Below are positions 1 through 8,129 of a stretch of DNA of 36,342 bases, piece after piece. The position numbers were made by a program, and so were the translations under genes. Numbering within the stretch: the stretch's first letter is position 1; each line of letters opens with the position of its first letter. Under the pieces are notes generated by a model. It was not told where the DNA came from and did not search any database. It was given only the letters and a program-made list of their open reading frames with translations. This stretch comes from Paenibacillus typhae (GTDB lineage Bacteria; Bacillota; Bacilli; Paenibacillales; Paenibacillaceae): contig NZ_FNDX01000059.1 of assembly GCF_900099765.1 (NCBI RefSeq), positions 1-36,342 of the forward strand, in the 5' to 3' direction.

Positions 1-285
1 GCAGAGATGTGCCTGGACGAAAAGGCGCCGCTTATTCATGAACGAATTCCGCCCAAAACGCCGAATATGAACGCATATATTGAGTCTTTCCACAGCATTT
101 TAGAGCGAGATGTATACAGTAAAATGTACTTTGAAACCTTTGAAGAAGCGTACGAGAGCGTTACCGAGTATATTCGTTTTTACAACGAGCGACGGTTTCA
201 TGGCAGTTTAAAACGATTGAGCCCCAACCAATACCATGCAGCGTGGAAAGCAGGCCAATTGGAGGAAGTAAAGATTTCACTTTAA
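1..285 (+). CDS. IS3-family transposase OrfB, C-terminal part (cut by window edge)
   Basis: The reading frame is open from base 1, so the gene begins before the window. The visible 95 codons are the end of a DDE (rve-type) integrase domain that cuts and joins DNA ends during transposition. The stretch PNMNAYIESFHS carries the conserved Asn and the third catalytic acid (Glu) of IS3-type OrfB proteins. It is followed by the typical FYNERRFHGSL and LSPNQYH motifs just before the stop. Codon use is more AT-rich than in the neighbouring host genes. The family assignment is secure; the subgroup (IS150-like) is a guess. An OrfA of the same kind lies at the right edge of the window. Confidence 0.93.
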   Translation, partial: AEMCLDEKAPLIHERIPPKTPNMNAYIESFHSILERDVYSKMYFETFEEAYESVTEYIRFYNERRFHGSLKRLSPNQYHAAWKAGQLEEVKISL

Positions 286-324
286 GAAACTGCGAGAAAC
301 AGAGAATTTAAGAGAATGACTCCA
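1..324 (+). mobile_element. IS3-type insertion sequence, right end (partial)
   Basis: This covers the transposase end plus a proposed right terminus. Bases 310-324 read, on the opposite strand, TGGAGTCATTCTCTT. That matches 10 of 15 positions of TGGTATTATCCCCTT at 35992-36006, the proposed left terminus of the element at the other window edge, and both start with TG as IS3 ends do. The terminus sits 39 bases after the OrfB stop, a normal distance. The exact end is inferred; the flanking target duplication cannot be checked here. Confidence 0.55.
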
Positions 325-416
325 TAATTAAGGGGCCGAACCGGTTTCCAACCTTGATTTCAGTAAAGGCAGTATTCGGTGGTCATATTACCGATGAAAC
401 TATGGTATTAACCAAT

Positions 417-602
417 TTAGTTGGAAAATCGGCACTTAATTCTACGAGTTCTTTGTGTTTATAAGATTTAAGTGGATTTTTGCTATTTATTTCAGGCCAT
501 TTGCCTCCAGTTCGGGAATTCAGGCGTTTTTAAGTGAGGATTTTCCAACTAATAACTGGATTACAAGTTAAACAGCGATTTTAAGCAGCAAAAATCCACT
601 TA
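417..602. repeat. Two interleaved long inverted repeats in a gene-free stretch
   Basis: Bases 286-685 hold no gene. Within them, 417-439 and 530-552 are inverted copies matching at 21 of 23 positions (core TTAGTTGGAAAATC). In addition, 469-484 and 587-602 are a perfect 16-base inverted repeat (TAAGTGGATTTTTGCT). The two pairs interleave (arm A, arm C, A', C') and do not nest, so an RNA copy could not form both stems without a pseudoknot. The stretch abuts the IS end. It resembles a dispersed intergenic repeat or a non-coding mobile remnant; that reading is inference. Confidence 0.6.
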
Positions 603-685
603 GTTAGGGCTATTCCTTTCAAGCCGTCTGACAAAAATAGAGTCCCAACGATGCCTACAGGGTCAATAGGGAAGTCATTGAGGGT

Positions 686-2869
686 TTATAGGGAGTTAGC
701 AGTTGTCTGCAATGGCTGCACATTGTAAACTGCTGCAATCAGCTGATCCAGCTCTGCGTCCACCTCTTCAGTTCCCCCTGAGAATTCAAAGCTGCGGTCA
801 TTGTGCTCCGGGCCTTTAATGTGCTCCTGCAATGCAAGCAGCCGGTATCCCCTCACCAGCTCCTGTCCGGCAACCGCACTGGCTGCGGCACGCTGCAGAT
901 CCCCTTTTGCCAAAGCACGGCGGCCCATCTGCAGCATGCCTTCTGCTGCACTCCTCCACTTGAAGGCGTTAAACCTGTCCAGCTCAATACTTCTTCTCAC
1001 CCAGTAAAGCGCGGTCCCCGGCTCATTGCCTTTCAGGCAGGCTTCTGCCAGCATCCAGTGCAGACCGGCATCTCCCGGGGAGTACTCAAGACTGCGGAGC
1101 AGCTGCTCCTCCTTCTCTTCCTGCGGAAGCAGTCCTGCAAATCTTACAACTATACGGGGATCGTACGGATTGTAATGCAGTGCTTCCTGAAGCAGCATAC
1201 TCTGTACTGCAGGTTCTGAAGAACGGGCAGCCTGGCTGAATAAGCGTTCCCCCTTCCACAGCTTGAAGGAAAGGGCGCTCAGTATCAGACAGAAGCAGAC
1301 AACTGCTATCAGCAATACCCGCGTTCCTGCCTGTTGTGCCGAAGCTCGGCGATTCATTTCGGCGTCCCTTCGGGGCCCGGTAAGCCGGTGCTGGTGTGAC
1401 TCGGCAAGCGCTCTTGCTGTCAGCAAGAACAGCAGCAGCCAAAAGAGCCCGTAGCTCCAGCTGAAATCCACTGCGCCGTGCAGGAGGATTACGAGCAGCG
1501 GGGGCAGCAGCCCGGGGGCGTTCCTGCCCGCCAGTATTCCTGCTGCCAGCAGCATTAGCAGCACAGCGGCACTTCCGGCGGTACCGAGATTCAACAGAAT
1601 ATCGAGGTACCCGCTGTGGACCTGGCTGCCCACATAGGGACGGGACTGGACAGCGAGGTACGCGCTGCGCCAGGTCTCGCCCCCCTGCCCCAGCCAGGGG
1701 GCTTCCCCCGCGAGGCGCCACGCGTCGCGGTAGAACAGCCCGCGGGCGGCGGCCGTCGGAGACGGCCCGCTGATCCGCCCGCGCAGCAGTGCCAGGACGG
1801 CGCTCCCCGCCGCCGTCCACAGCCCCGCCGCCAGCAGCATGGCGGCGAACGGCCCGCCCGCCGCGCCCCGGCAGCGGCGGCACAGCCACAGGCCGGCCAG
1901 CAGGGCGCCGGCCCAGCACCCGGCCAGCAGCAGCAGGCCGGGCAAAGGCTCTGCCGCCAGCCCGGCGCGGGCCAGCTGGCGGCAGAGCAGCGCCGCAGCA
2001 GCCGCAGGCGCGGCGGCGCTGACCAGAAGCGGCGCGGCCAGCCGCCGCTTCCTGAGCAGGGCTGCGGCGGCGGCGCAGGCCGCAGCCAGCAGCGCGCCGC
2101 GCGACTCGCTGAGCAGCAGCGCGGCGGCGTACGGGAACAGAGGCAGCGTGCACAGCAGCTGCCTCGCGGTACTTTGCGCGCGATGGCTGTCACGCGCAGC
2201 CGCCTCCGCGGCCGCTATGGCCCGCTCCAGCAGGAAAACGGCCATCACAGCACCGAAGGCATTCGGATACTGTAGCAGCCCGCCCAGCCTAGCCCCGGTA
2301 GCACTGACTGCCGCGGAGTCCGTATACGCAATCGCATAACGGAGCGGCAATCCGCAGGCTGCCAGCAGGCCGCTTAAACAGAGGGTCATGCCAAGCGTAT
2401 GCCAGAGTGCAGCAAGAAATCCGGCACCCCGGCGGCTGACTGCACAAACAGCTGCGAAATAAGCAAAGCTTCCGTACAGCCCCCAGCGCAACAGCTCATT
2501 AAGCGTTCCCTGCACCGACAGCGGCCCCCTCAGCAGCTGTACTGCATATAAGGCAAAAAGGATTATGGGACAGCCCAACAGAACAATAAGCATCCAATTC
2601 CCGGCCTTATGTGAACCTCCGGTATTCCCTTCACCCGCCTCCGGCCCCTCCAATAGGCTTCCCCTGCCTCCGGCAGCTCTTCCGCTGATGCCCGCTAAGA
2701 CGGCAAAAGCAGCACACAGGGCGAACCATACCGCCAGAAGACCGTACAGTTCCCGGGCAAAAAAAAGCCCGCGCATCAGGCATGCTGCTGCCGCAGCCAA
2801 AAACAGCATGCCTGCGCTCCCCCGGCTCGTAAACCGCTGCAGCCGGGACCAGTGTCTGTTGATTTCCAT
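686..2869 (-). CDS. O-antigen ligase/polymerase-like membrane protein with C-terminal TPR-like region
   Basis: This is a multi-pass membrane protein of about 727 residues. Hydrophobic helices fill residues 20-500, with a Wzy_C-type signature near the middle (RDAWRLAGEAPWLGQGG) that is typical of O-antigen ligase/polymerase relatives. The last 190 residues are soluble and helical, rich in A/L/E, and look like TPR repeats (LLQEALHYNPYDPRIV). Gram-positive members are thought to act on extracellular polysaccharides or teichoic-type polymers; the substrate is unknown. The start at 2869 (MEINRHW) is preferred over an ATG four codons upstream because GGAGGT lies five bases before it, inside the longer version. 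The central part is extremely GC-rich, so long open frames on the other strand there are spurious. No polysaccharide genes flank it. Confidence 0.8.
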   Translation of the reverse strand: MEINRHWSRLQRFTSRGSAGMLFLAAAAACLMRGLFFARELYGLLAVWFALCAAFAVLAGISGRAAGGRGSLLEGPEAGEGNTGGSHKAGNWMLIVLLGCPIILFALYAVQLLRGPLSVQGTLNELLRWGLYGSFAYFAAVCAVSRRGAGFLAALWHTLGMTLCLSGLLAACGLPLRYAIAYTDSAAVSATGARLGGLLQYPNAFGAVMAVFLLERAIAAAEAAARDSHRAQSTARQLLCTLPLFPYAAALLLSESRGALLAAACAAAAALLRKRRLAAPLLVSAAAPAAAAALLCRQLARAGLAAEPLPGLLLLAGCWAGALLAGLWLCRRCRGAAGGPFAAMLLAAGLWTAAGSAVLALLRGRISGPSPTAAARGLFYRDAWRLAGEAPWLGQGGETWRSAYLAVQSRPYVGSQVHSGYLDILLNLGTAGSAAVLLMLLAAGILAGRNAPGLLPPLLVILLHGAVDFSWSYGLFWLLLFLLTARALAESHQHRLTGPRRDAEMNRRASAQQAGTRVLLIAVVCFCLILSALSFKLWKGERLFSQAARSSEPAVQSMLLQEALHYNPYDPRIVVRFAGLLPQEEKEEQLLRSLEYSPGDAGLHWMLAEACLKGNEPGTALYWVRRSIELDRFNAFKWRSAAEGMLQMGRRALAKGDLQRAAASAVAGQELVRGYRLLALQEHIKGPEHNDRSFEFSGGTEEVDAELDQLIAAVYNVQPLQTTANSL

Positions 2870-2944
2870 CGTTACCTCCATGTACCTTGTTATCCGTCAG
2901 TTTTCCCGCAAATTGGAAAATTTATATGCCGGAATTCCAAAGCA

Positions 2945-2987
2945 AACAGGACAGCGTTTCTCCCGGAGGAGAGTGCACTGTCCTGTT
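2945..2987 (-). terminator. Hairpin upstream of the O-antigen-ligase-like gene, 3' side of none or leader element
   Basis: AACAGGACAG (2945-2954) pairs with CTGTCCTGTT (2978-2987). An inner stem TCTCC/GGAGA sits within the loop. It lies 64 bases beyond the end of the methyltransferase gene, read in the minus direction, and is followed by a T-rich TTTGCTTT. It therefore probably terminates that gene before the O-antigen-ligase-like gene starts. Confidence 0.6.
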
Positions 2988-3051
2988 CATTGAAGCATTA
3001 TAGGTATTATCTGTACGGCAAGACTTCCATCGTCTGCAGTCCCGGCAGTCC

Positions 3052-4245
3052 TTAGTCCTGCGCCGTTAGCTCTGCTGGCAGCAGGTCTGCGCAGACACGC
3101 TCAAGATACGGCTTGGCGCCCAGAAAATCACGGAAGGCGCTATACTCACGCCATTTGGCATCGTTGTCTCCGCCGCCCGCCTTGACGGCCCGGATAAGAA
3201 TATTCTTCGGGGTATGCTCCATGTCGATGAACTCCAGCAGCTGGCTGCGGTAACCCATCAGATCCAGCAGCTTGGCCCGGATGGCGTCGGTGGCAAGCGC
3301 CGAGAAGCGCTCCTTCAGAATGCCGTGCGACAGCAGCGGATTAAGCACCTCACTCTCAATCTGGTTAAATAGCTCATGCTGGCAGCAGGGGACAGAGAGA
3401 ATAACCGAGGCGCCCCAGCGGACCGCTTTTTCGAGTGCGGCGTCCGTTGCCGTATCGCAGGCATGCAGAGTGACCACCATATCCACCTGATCCAGTTCAT
3501 TATAATCAGCAATGTCGCCTACAAGGAACTTCAGCTGGCTGTAGCCAAGCTTGGCTGCCAATTGGCTGCAGTGGGCAATGACATCAGCCTTGAGGTCAAG
3601 TCCGACGACATTCAGCTCCCGCCGTTCACGGACGGCCAGATAATGATACAGCGCAAACGTCAGATAGGATTTGCCGCAGCCAAAATCGACAATGGTCAGC
3701 GGGCGTCCGGCCGGCAGGTCAGCCAGCACATCCTCAACCATCTCCAGAAAGCGGTTGATCTGGCGGAACTTATCGTATTTTTTGGCCAAAACCTTGCCTT
3801 CGCTGTTCATAATCCCCAGCTCCACCAGGAATGGCACCGGCTCTCCCTCATCCAGCACATAGCGCTTCTTGCGGTTATGGGCCAGATCAGGCGCCTCCTG
3901 CTTGCTGGCCGATTTCGTCAGGATGGATACTTTATACTTCTTGCTGATCAGCACCTGATAGTCCGCCTCAATGGTGCACAGCAGCGCCTGGCGGAAGGTT
4001 GCCCGCAGCAGCGCCATCATTTCAGCCCCGGCTTCTTCAGCAGGGATGTTCCGGTGCTCGACCTTAGGTCCGGTATAGTAGGCAAACTGATAGTGCAGCT
4101 TGCCTTTAAGCTCGACGGGCTTGATCTGTACTTTGGTGTAGGATACCTCGCCTTTACTGCGCAGCTGGCTTAATGTCGCCGTTATTAAGGTGCGGTTGTT
4201 AATCAGTTGTACAATTAATGTATTTAAAGATTCCACAGGGTACAT
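3052..4245 (-). CDS. Class I SAM-dependent methyltransferase
   Basis: The 397-residue protein has an unassigned N-terminal half and a Rossmann methyltransferase domain from about residue 180. Motif I is visible as VDFGCGKSYL (about 186-195), followed by GLDLKADVI for the acidic SAM-ribose loop and VVTLHACDTATDAAL, then SVPCCQHEL. The HACDTATD and PCCQH segments are typical of the family that includes TRM13-like and METTL25-like enzymes (Methyltransf_32 type). The substrate in bacteria is not known to me; an RNA or protein target is possible. The start follows a modest AAAGTGAG ribosome site. The gene appears to be transcribed alone, between its own hairpin terminator and the DUF6483 gene terminator. 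Confidence 0.85.
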   Translation of the reverse strand: MYPVESLNTLIVQLINNRTLITATLSQLRSKGEVSYTKVQIKPVELKGKLHYQFAYYTGPKVEHRNIPAEEAGAEMMALLRATFRQALLCTIEADYQVLISKKYKVSILTKSASKQEAPDLAHNRKKRYVLDEGEPVPFLVELGIMNSEGKVLAKKYDKFRQINRFLEMVEDVLADLPAGRPLTIVDFGCGKSYLTFALYHYLAVRERRELNVVGLDLKADVIAHCSQLAAKLGYSQLKFLVGDIADYNELDQVDMVVTLHACDTATDAALEKAVRWGASVILSVPCCQHELFNQIESEVLNPLLSHGILKERFSALATDAIRAKLLDLMGYRSQLLEFIDMEHTPKNILIRAVKAGGGDNDAKWREYSAFRDFLGAKPYLERVCADLLPAELTAQD

Positions 4246-4388
4246 CTCACTTTCACATATTAAAATAAAGAACGGGTTCGCCTTAAGTAGCCGTTATATT
4301 ATAGCATGTCCTGCACCCGGATATTATAACAAGCTCTTGTATAGTCTTCTATCTGTAAACAAAACCATTGCAACCCGTTAGAATCAAT

Positions 4389-4435
4389 AAAAAAAACAGC
4401 ACAGACGCCTGTCTTCACAATTCCCTGGGCATCTG
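4389..4435 (-). terminator. Probable Rho-independent terminator of the DUF6483 gene
   Basis: Read on the minus strand, CAGATGCC pairs with GGCGTCTG (one G-T pair). After a short TGCTG spacer comes a run of eight T. It lies directly after the stop of the DUF6483 gene at 4453. The long loop makes it less than ideal. Confidence 0.55.
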
Positions 4436-4452
4436 GGCCATTCAGTAAATTA

Positions 4453-5124
4453 TTAGCGCTGCTCCTGCTTCGCTGCAGCAGTAATTCTCTCCCACTCGGC
4501 CAGACCCTGCTGCACTTCCTCCAGCGGCAGGCCGCCAAGCTCCAGTGCTTCAGGAGACTTCTGCAGCAGCCGCCCATAGAGCCCGTGTCCTTCCGCAGCA
4601 ACATCCACACCCTGCTCCCACAGCCGGTACAGGCTGTCTTCCGCCTTGGCATAGCTGCCGGCCGACTCCAGGTAGGAGAGCAGCAGGCGTTCTGTTTTGA
4701 CGGGTAGCTGGTAGCCCTCGGTTTCCTGCAGCAGCTCCTCCATTTCCCTGTTCATATTCAACAGCTCACGGTCGGCGCCATGTAGTTCCGCACGCAGAAA
4801 TAAATGCAGGGAACGCATGTACCGGAACAGCGCTGCTTCCTTATCGCCTGCAGCTGCGTAGATGCTTCCTTCTTCCTTAAGCAGCCGGGCCACGCCCTGC
4901 AGCTTGTCGGACTCAATGATGCCGCCGAGCCGGAACATTTCAACAATATCTTCAGCGGACAAGGAGTTCAGCAGACGGGAATTCAGCCGGAAATGCCGGT
5001 TAAGCAGCTCATCCACTTCCCATAAAGCTTCCGTTGTCTTCCTTTCCTGCTTGAGTGTAAGCACTTTGGCCACCATGGCCGTCATATCTTCAATCATCCG
5101 TACGATATAGTCTCTCCGAAACAT
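4453..5124 (-). CDS. DUF6483-family helical protein
   Basis: The 223-residue soluble protein is almost entirely helical, with no signal peptide or membrane segment. It opens MFRRDYIVRMIEDM and has charged amphipathic helices throughout (LLNRHFRLNSRLLNSL, AAAGDKEAALFRYMRSLHLF). The middle part resembles a degenerate TPR arrangement. I recognise it as the DUF6483 family found in Paenibacillus and related Bacillota; its function is unknown. A clear AGGAG ribosome site precedes the ATG. It is divergent from the ArsR/MFS pair, separated by 258 bases, and its own promoter is not obvious. Confidence 0.75.
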   Translation of the reverse strand: MFRRDYIVRMIEDMTAMVAKVLTLKQERKTTEALWEVDELLNRHFRLNSRLLNSLSAEDIVEMFRLGGIIESDKLQGVARLLKEEGSIYAAAGDKEAALFRYMRSLHLFLRAELHGADRELLNMNREMEELLQETEGYQLPVKTERLLLSYLESAGSYAKAEDSLYRLWEQGVDVAAEGHGLYGRLLQKSPEALELGGLPLEEVQQGLAEWERITAAAKQEQR

Positions 5125-5268
5125 CCGGCAACACTCCTCCCGGGCTATGCGCCCTGTATATTTAGCCGCAGTAAGCAGTTAATCATCCTTAAAAGTCATC
5201 TTAAACCATTCTAACCCTGTGCGCCACTGAACAGTACAACAGAAGCGGAACCTGCTCTCCGGAAATCA

Positions 5269-5298
5269 TTGACAGGGGCATAAGGAATCTCATATAAT
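5269..5298 (+). promoter_or_regulatory. Consensus sigma-A promoter of the ArsR-MFS operon
   Basis: TTGACA at 5269-5274 and TATAAT at 5293-5298 are both perfect consensus hexamers, spaced 18 bases apart. Transcription should start near 5305, about 78 bases before the regulator gene. Confidence 0.88.
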
Positions 5299-5313
5299 AA
5301 GTCCAACTCGTTG

Positions 5314-5328
5314 ATCTGGATTCCAGAT
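5314..5328. promoter_or_regulatory. Palindromic operator candidate
   Basis: ATCTGGATTCCAGAT is a perfect palindrome with 7-base arms around one central T. It lies about 10 bases after the expected transcription start of the ArsR-MFS operon. That is where an autorepressor would bind and block RNA polymerase. Its use by the downstream winged-helix protein is inferred. Confidence 0.55.
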
Positions 5329-5382
5329 TGAACTGTTATACAGATTTAATCTTACAATAAAGAAAGAAGGTGACATACAGTA

Positions 5383-5883
5383 ATGAATAAACCGGATACA
5401 GCCTCCCGGCTAACCCTGACAGAAGAACAGAATAAGCTGCTGGAAAGTGCGTTGCGGATTAAAATCATGCACGCATTGGCGGATGAACCCTTGACCTCCA
5501 AGCAGGTTGCCGAAAAGCTGCAGAAAACACCAGGCAATATTCACTATCATATCGTCAAGCTGTTCGAAGGCGGACTGCTCGAGATTGTCCGCACAGAAGC
5601 AGCCGGAGGAATTATCCAGAAATTTTACCGGTCTAAAGGAACCTTTTTTCACTCCGGACAGTTCAGCGGCTTCCAGTTCCGTCCAGAAGACAGGATTGAG
5701 CATTTTATCACCCGGCTGACCTTATCCCCCGCTGAACTCAGTGATTTTCAGCAGGAGCTGACTCAGCTGATTATCTCCTGGGAGTCAAGGTTCACCCACG
5801 GGGATGAATACGGCGTGGAATTTGTCATTGGGCGCCTGCCCCATTCAGACTATGAGCCAGAATCGGGAGGAAATTCTGAATGA
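5383..5883 (+). CDS. ArsR-type winged-helix transcriptional regulator
   Basis: The 166-residue protein has a winged helix-turn-helix at about residues 20-85. The sequence LRIKIMHALADEPLTSKQVA leads into the recognition helix TPGNIHYHIVKL and a wing ending FYRSKGTFF. This layout is that of the HTH_20/ArsR-like group, which often controls an adjacent exporter. The C-terminal 80 residues probably bind the ligand or mediate dimerisation; no Cys-rich metal site is seen, so a small organic signal is more likely than a metal. AGAAGGTG precedes the ATG. Its stop overlaps the MFS start (ATGA), so the two are translationally coupled. Self-repression through the palindrome at 5314-5328 is likely. Confidence 0.88.
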   Translation: MNKPDTASRLTLTEEQNKLLESALRIKIMHALADEPLTSKQVAEKLQKTPGNIHYHIVKLFEGGLLEIVRTEAAGGIIQKFYRSKGTFFHSGQFSGFQFRPEDRIEHFITRLTLSPAELSDFQQELTQLIISWESRFTHGDEYGVEFVIGRLPHSDYEPESGGNSE

Positions 5884-7193
5884 ACCCGGTTACAGCAACA
5901 GAATCAGCGAGCCGCAATCCCTTTCGTAAATTCGCCACCCTGTTTACAGCATCGCAGGCGTTCCCTTATCTCTGGCTCGGAAATCTTATTTCCTTTCTCG
6001 GTAGCTCGGTAACTATGGTAATCCTGCCTGTCCTCGTCTACTCCATGACCGGTTCGACCAAGACAATGGGCTTCGTAATGGCCATTTATATGCTGCCAAA
6101 TGTGATTATGCTCCCTGTATCGGGCCATATAGTGGACCGGTACGACAGAGTTAAAATTATGATATCGGCTGATATCGCCCGGTTTGCCATTATGGTCGCC
6201 ATAGCAGTGCTCTCGCTTACCGGTGCATTGAGCATTCCGCTGCTCTATCTGTTTATGGGCCTCTATGGCATGCTTGACGGTTTGTTCCGCCCAGCTTATT
6301 CTGCAACCCAGGCTATGGTCTTTACACCGGATATCCGGATTGCCGCCAATTCGTTGACACAGATGAGCACCCAGGCGGTCCGCCTGATCGGACCTGCGCT
6401 CGGCGGTCTGCTCATCACTCATCTGTCAGCTGGTATCGGGTTCGGGCTCGATGCTTTTACCTACATCCTCTCCCTGTTCTGCCTGATTTACCTGCGCAGA
6501 GCTCTGACGGCCGGCCTGAGGGGCAGGTCTTCGACAGACTCTGCAGGAGTTCAGGAGGTGTCTGCAGCGGGAGCACCTCATACCTCCCCGAACTGGAAGG
6601 ATGATTTCAAAGAAGGGATCGCCGTGCTGCGCAGTCACCCGTGGCTCTGGATCACGATTATCACCTTCTCGTTCTTCAATATTTGTTTTGCCGGAGTGAC
6701 CAGCATTCTGATCCCCTGGCTGTTTAAGGTATACCACGGATGGCCGCCTTACATATACGGGCTTGCTGTTACCTGTTCCGGTGCCGGAGCCATAGTTGCC
6801 GGACTGGTGTACAGCCTGCGCCAGCACTGGACCCGCCGCGGCATCATGGCTTACGGCGGAGTCATCCTGAGCTGTCTTGCCCTGTTCCTGATGCCGTTTA
6901 TTCCGAATGCGGCTGTGGCAGTTGCCCTGTTCACCGTGGAAGGATTCGGGCTGATGATCTTTGGCCTAATCTGGGAAATTAGCCTGCAGGAGCTTGTTCC
7001 CCAGGAGGCTTTCGGACGTGTGGCCAGTCTGGATCTGCTCGGCTCCTTCGCCCTGCTGCCGGTAGGTTACATTCTGGTCGGCTGGCTGGCTGATCAGATC
7101 GGCGGCCTTCCTACCATCACCATCTTTTCCGGTCTTGGCATCCTGTGTGCCGCCTCGGTGCTCTGTCTCCCGGCAATCCGCAGGTTCCAGTAA
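5880..7193 (+). CDS. MFS transporter, probable drug or metabolite exporter
   Basis: The 437-residue protein has about 12 hydrophobic segments and belongs to the MFS family. The early loop contains SGHIVDRYDRVKIM, a version of the MFS loop 2-3 motif (G-x3-D-R-x-G/D-R). It resembles the MFS_3/enterobactin-exporter-like group. A hydrophilic central loop at about 215-245 separates the two halves. It overlaps the upstream regulator by four bases and is followed by a strong terminator, so the operon has two genes. Efflux of a toxic compound sensed by the regulator is the likely role; the substrate cannot be read from the sequence. Confidence 0.88.
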   Translation: MNPVTATESASRNPFRKFATLFTASQAFPYLWLGNLISFLGSSVTMVILPVLVYSMTGSTKTMGFVMAIYMLPNVIMLPVSGHIVDRYDRVKIMISADIARFAIMVAIAVLSLTGALSIPLLYLFMGLYGMLDGLFRPAYSATQAMVFTPDIRIAANSLTQMSTQAVRLIGPALGGLLITHLSAGIGFGLDAFTYILSLFCLIYLRRALTAGLRGRSSTDSAGVQEVSAAGAPHTSPNWKDDFKEGIAVLRSHPWLWITIITFSFFNICFAGVTSILIPWLFKVYHGWPPYIYGLAVTCSGAGAIVAGLVYSLRQHWTRRGIMAYGGVILSCLALFLMPFIPNAAVAVALFTVEGFGLMIFGLIWEISLQELVPQEAFGRVASLDLLGSFALLPVGYILVGWLADQIGGLPTITIFSGLGILCAASVLCLPAIRRFQ

Positions 7194-7201
7194 GGTACAG
7201 C

Positions 7202-7246
7202 CCAAAGAGGCAGCACTCCGCTTGTCAGCAGAGGCTGCCTCTTTGG
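7202..7246. terminator. Bidirectional terminator between MFS and alpha/beta hydrolase genes
   Basis: CCAAAGAGGCAGC (7202-7214) and GCTGCCTCTTTGG (7234-7246) form a perfect 13-base stem between two convergent genes. T-rich sequence (ATTATTT) follows on the plus side. Confidence 0.8.
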
Positions 7247-7264
7247 CATTATTTATCCGGACAC

Positions 7265-8053
7265 TTACTTCCTGGCTGCCGGTATCTGTACAAAATCCTT
7301 AATAATCTCCGCCAGACGCTCCGGCGCTTCATACATGCTCATATGTCCGGCACCGGGAATGGTCGCCCTGGTTACATTCGCCTTATCTGTGGTAAAGATC
7401 CGTTCAGGCGGCACCAGACCATCTTCCGTACCCGCTACAAGCAGCACCGGCAAGGCAGATGCCGAAAGGACATCCCGGCGGTCCGGACGTTCCCGCATCG
7501 CAAGCAGGGCACCTGCCGCGCCCTGCGGCGGAGTTTTGTAACCGATCTCCTTAACCCGTTCAAGCAGCCGGGAAGCTGCGCCGGGAGCGAACAATCCGGG
7601 TACCAGGGCATCAACAAATGCGGTAATTCCTTCATTCTGGATCGTACTGACGCTCTTCAGTCGCTTCTCCCGGGCCTCCTCGCCATCCGGATAACCGGTG
7701 GAGTGAATCAGCCCGAATCCTTTCAGCCGGGAAGCATGACGCTGGGCAAAGGATAATGCGACATAACCGCCCATGGAATGGCCCAGCAGATACACTTCCG
7801 GTATCTCCAGGTGATTCAGCAGGGACAGCACATCATCAGCCATCTGATCGATGCTGTATGCACCGAGCGGAGCATCCGATGCGCCATGGCCGCGCAGATC
7901 GGGAGCAATTACCCGGTAGCTGCCGCTTAGAAAAGGAATGACCTGCTCAAAATACGCAGAGCTTCCGCAGAAGCCGTGAAGCAGCACAATAACCTCGCCC
8001 TGCCCCTGATCACTGTAACAAATATTGCTTCCCTCACACCGGATATTTTCCAT
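7265..8053 (-). CDS. Alpha/beta-fold hydrolase
   Basis: The 262-residue protein is a complete alpha/beta hydrolase. It has the oxyanion motif LLHGFCGSS (about 24-32), the nucleophile elbow GHSMGG with Ser93, an acidic residue at Asp211 (AGTEDGLVPP) and the catalytic His237 (GAGHMSMYE). PDLRGHGASD is also typical. There is no signal peptide, so it is cytoplasmic. The substrate is unknown; esterase or lactonase activity is plausible. AAGAAGGAAA precedes the ATG. A sigma-B-like promoter candidate lies at 8101-8126, giving a leader of about 40 bases. It resembles RsbQ only at the fold level, and no RsbP partner is present. Confidence 0.87.
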   Translation of the reverse strand: MENIRCEGSNICYSDQGQGEVIVLLHGFCGSSAYFEQVIPFLSGSYRVIAPDLRGHGASDAPLGAYSIDQMADDVLSLLNHLEIPEVYLLGHSMGGYVALSFAQRHASRLKGFGLIHSTGYPDGEEAREKRLKSVSTIQNEGITAFVDALVPGLFAPGAASRLLERVKEIGYKTPPQGAAGALLAMRERPDRRDVLSASALPVLLVAGTEDGLVPPERIFTTDKANVTRATIPGAGHMSMYEAPERLAEIIKDFVQIPAARK

Positions 8054-8100
8054 GACAGTTTCCTTCTTTCTATGTAATGACTAAGGCTTTTTCTACATTA

Positions 8101-8126
8101 TTAAGCAGAACGGTTCATCTTGAAAC
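8101..8126 (-). promoter_or_regulatory. Sigma-B-like promoter candidate of the alpha/beta hydrolase gene
   Basis: On the minus strand GTTTCA (8121-8126) is followed after exactly 14 bases by GCTTAA (8101-8106). The -35 and the spacing equal those before rsbV. The -10 is poorer than the GGGTAT consensus. Confidence 0.4.
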
Positions 8127-8129
8127 GGC

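Noticed and set aside
1086..2339. Several long open frames over the GC-rich part of the O-antigen-ligase-like gene
   Set aside because: The high GC content removes stop codons on all frames. Only the membrane protein frame has a ribosome site and a family signature.
7265..8053. RsbQ-like role for the alpha/beta hydrolase
   Set aside because: RsbQ works with the PAS-domain phosphatase RsbP. No RsbP is present and the motifs are general to the fold.
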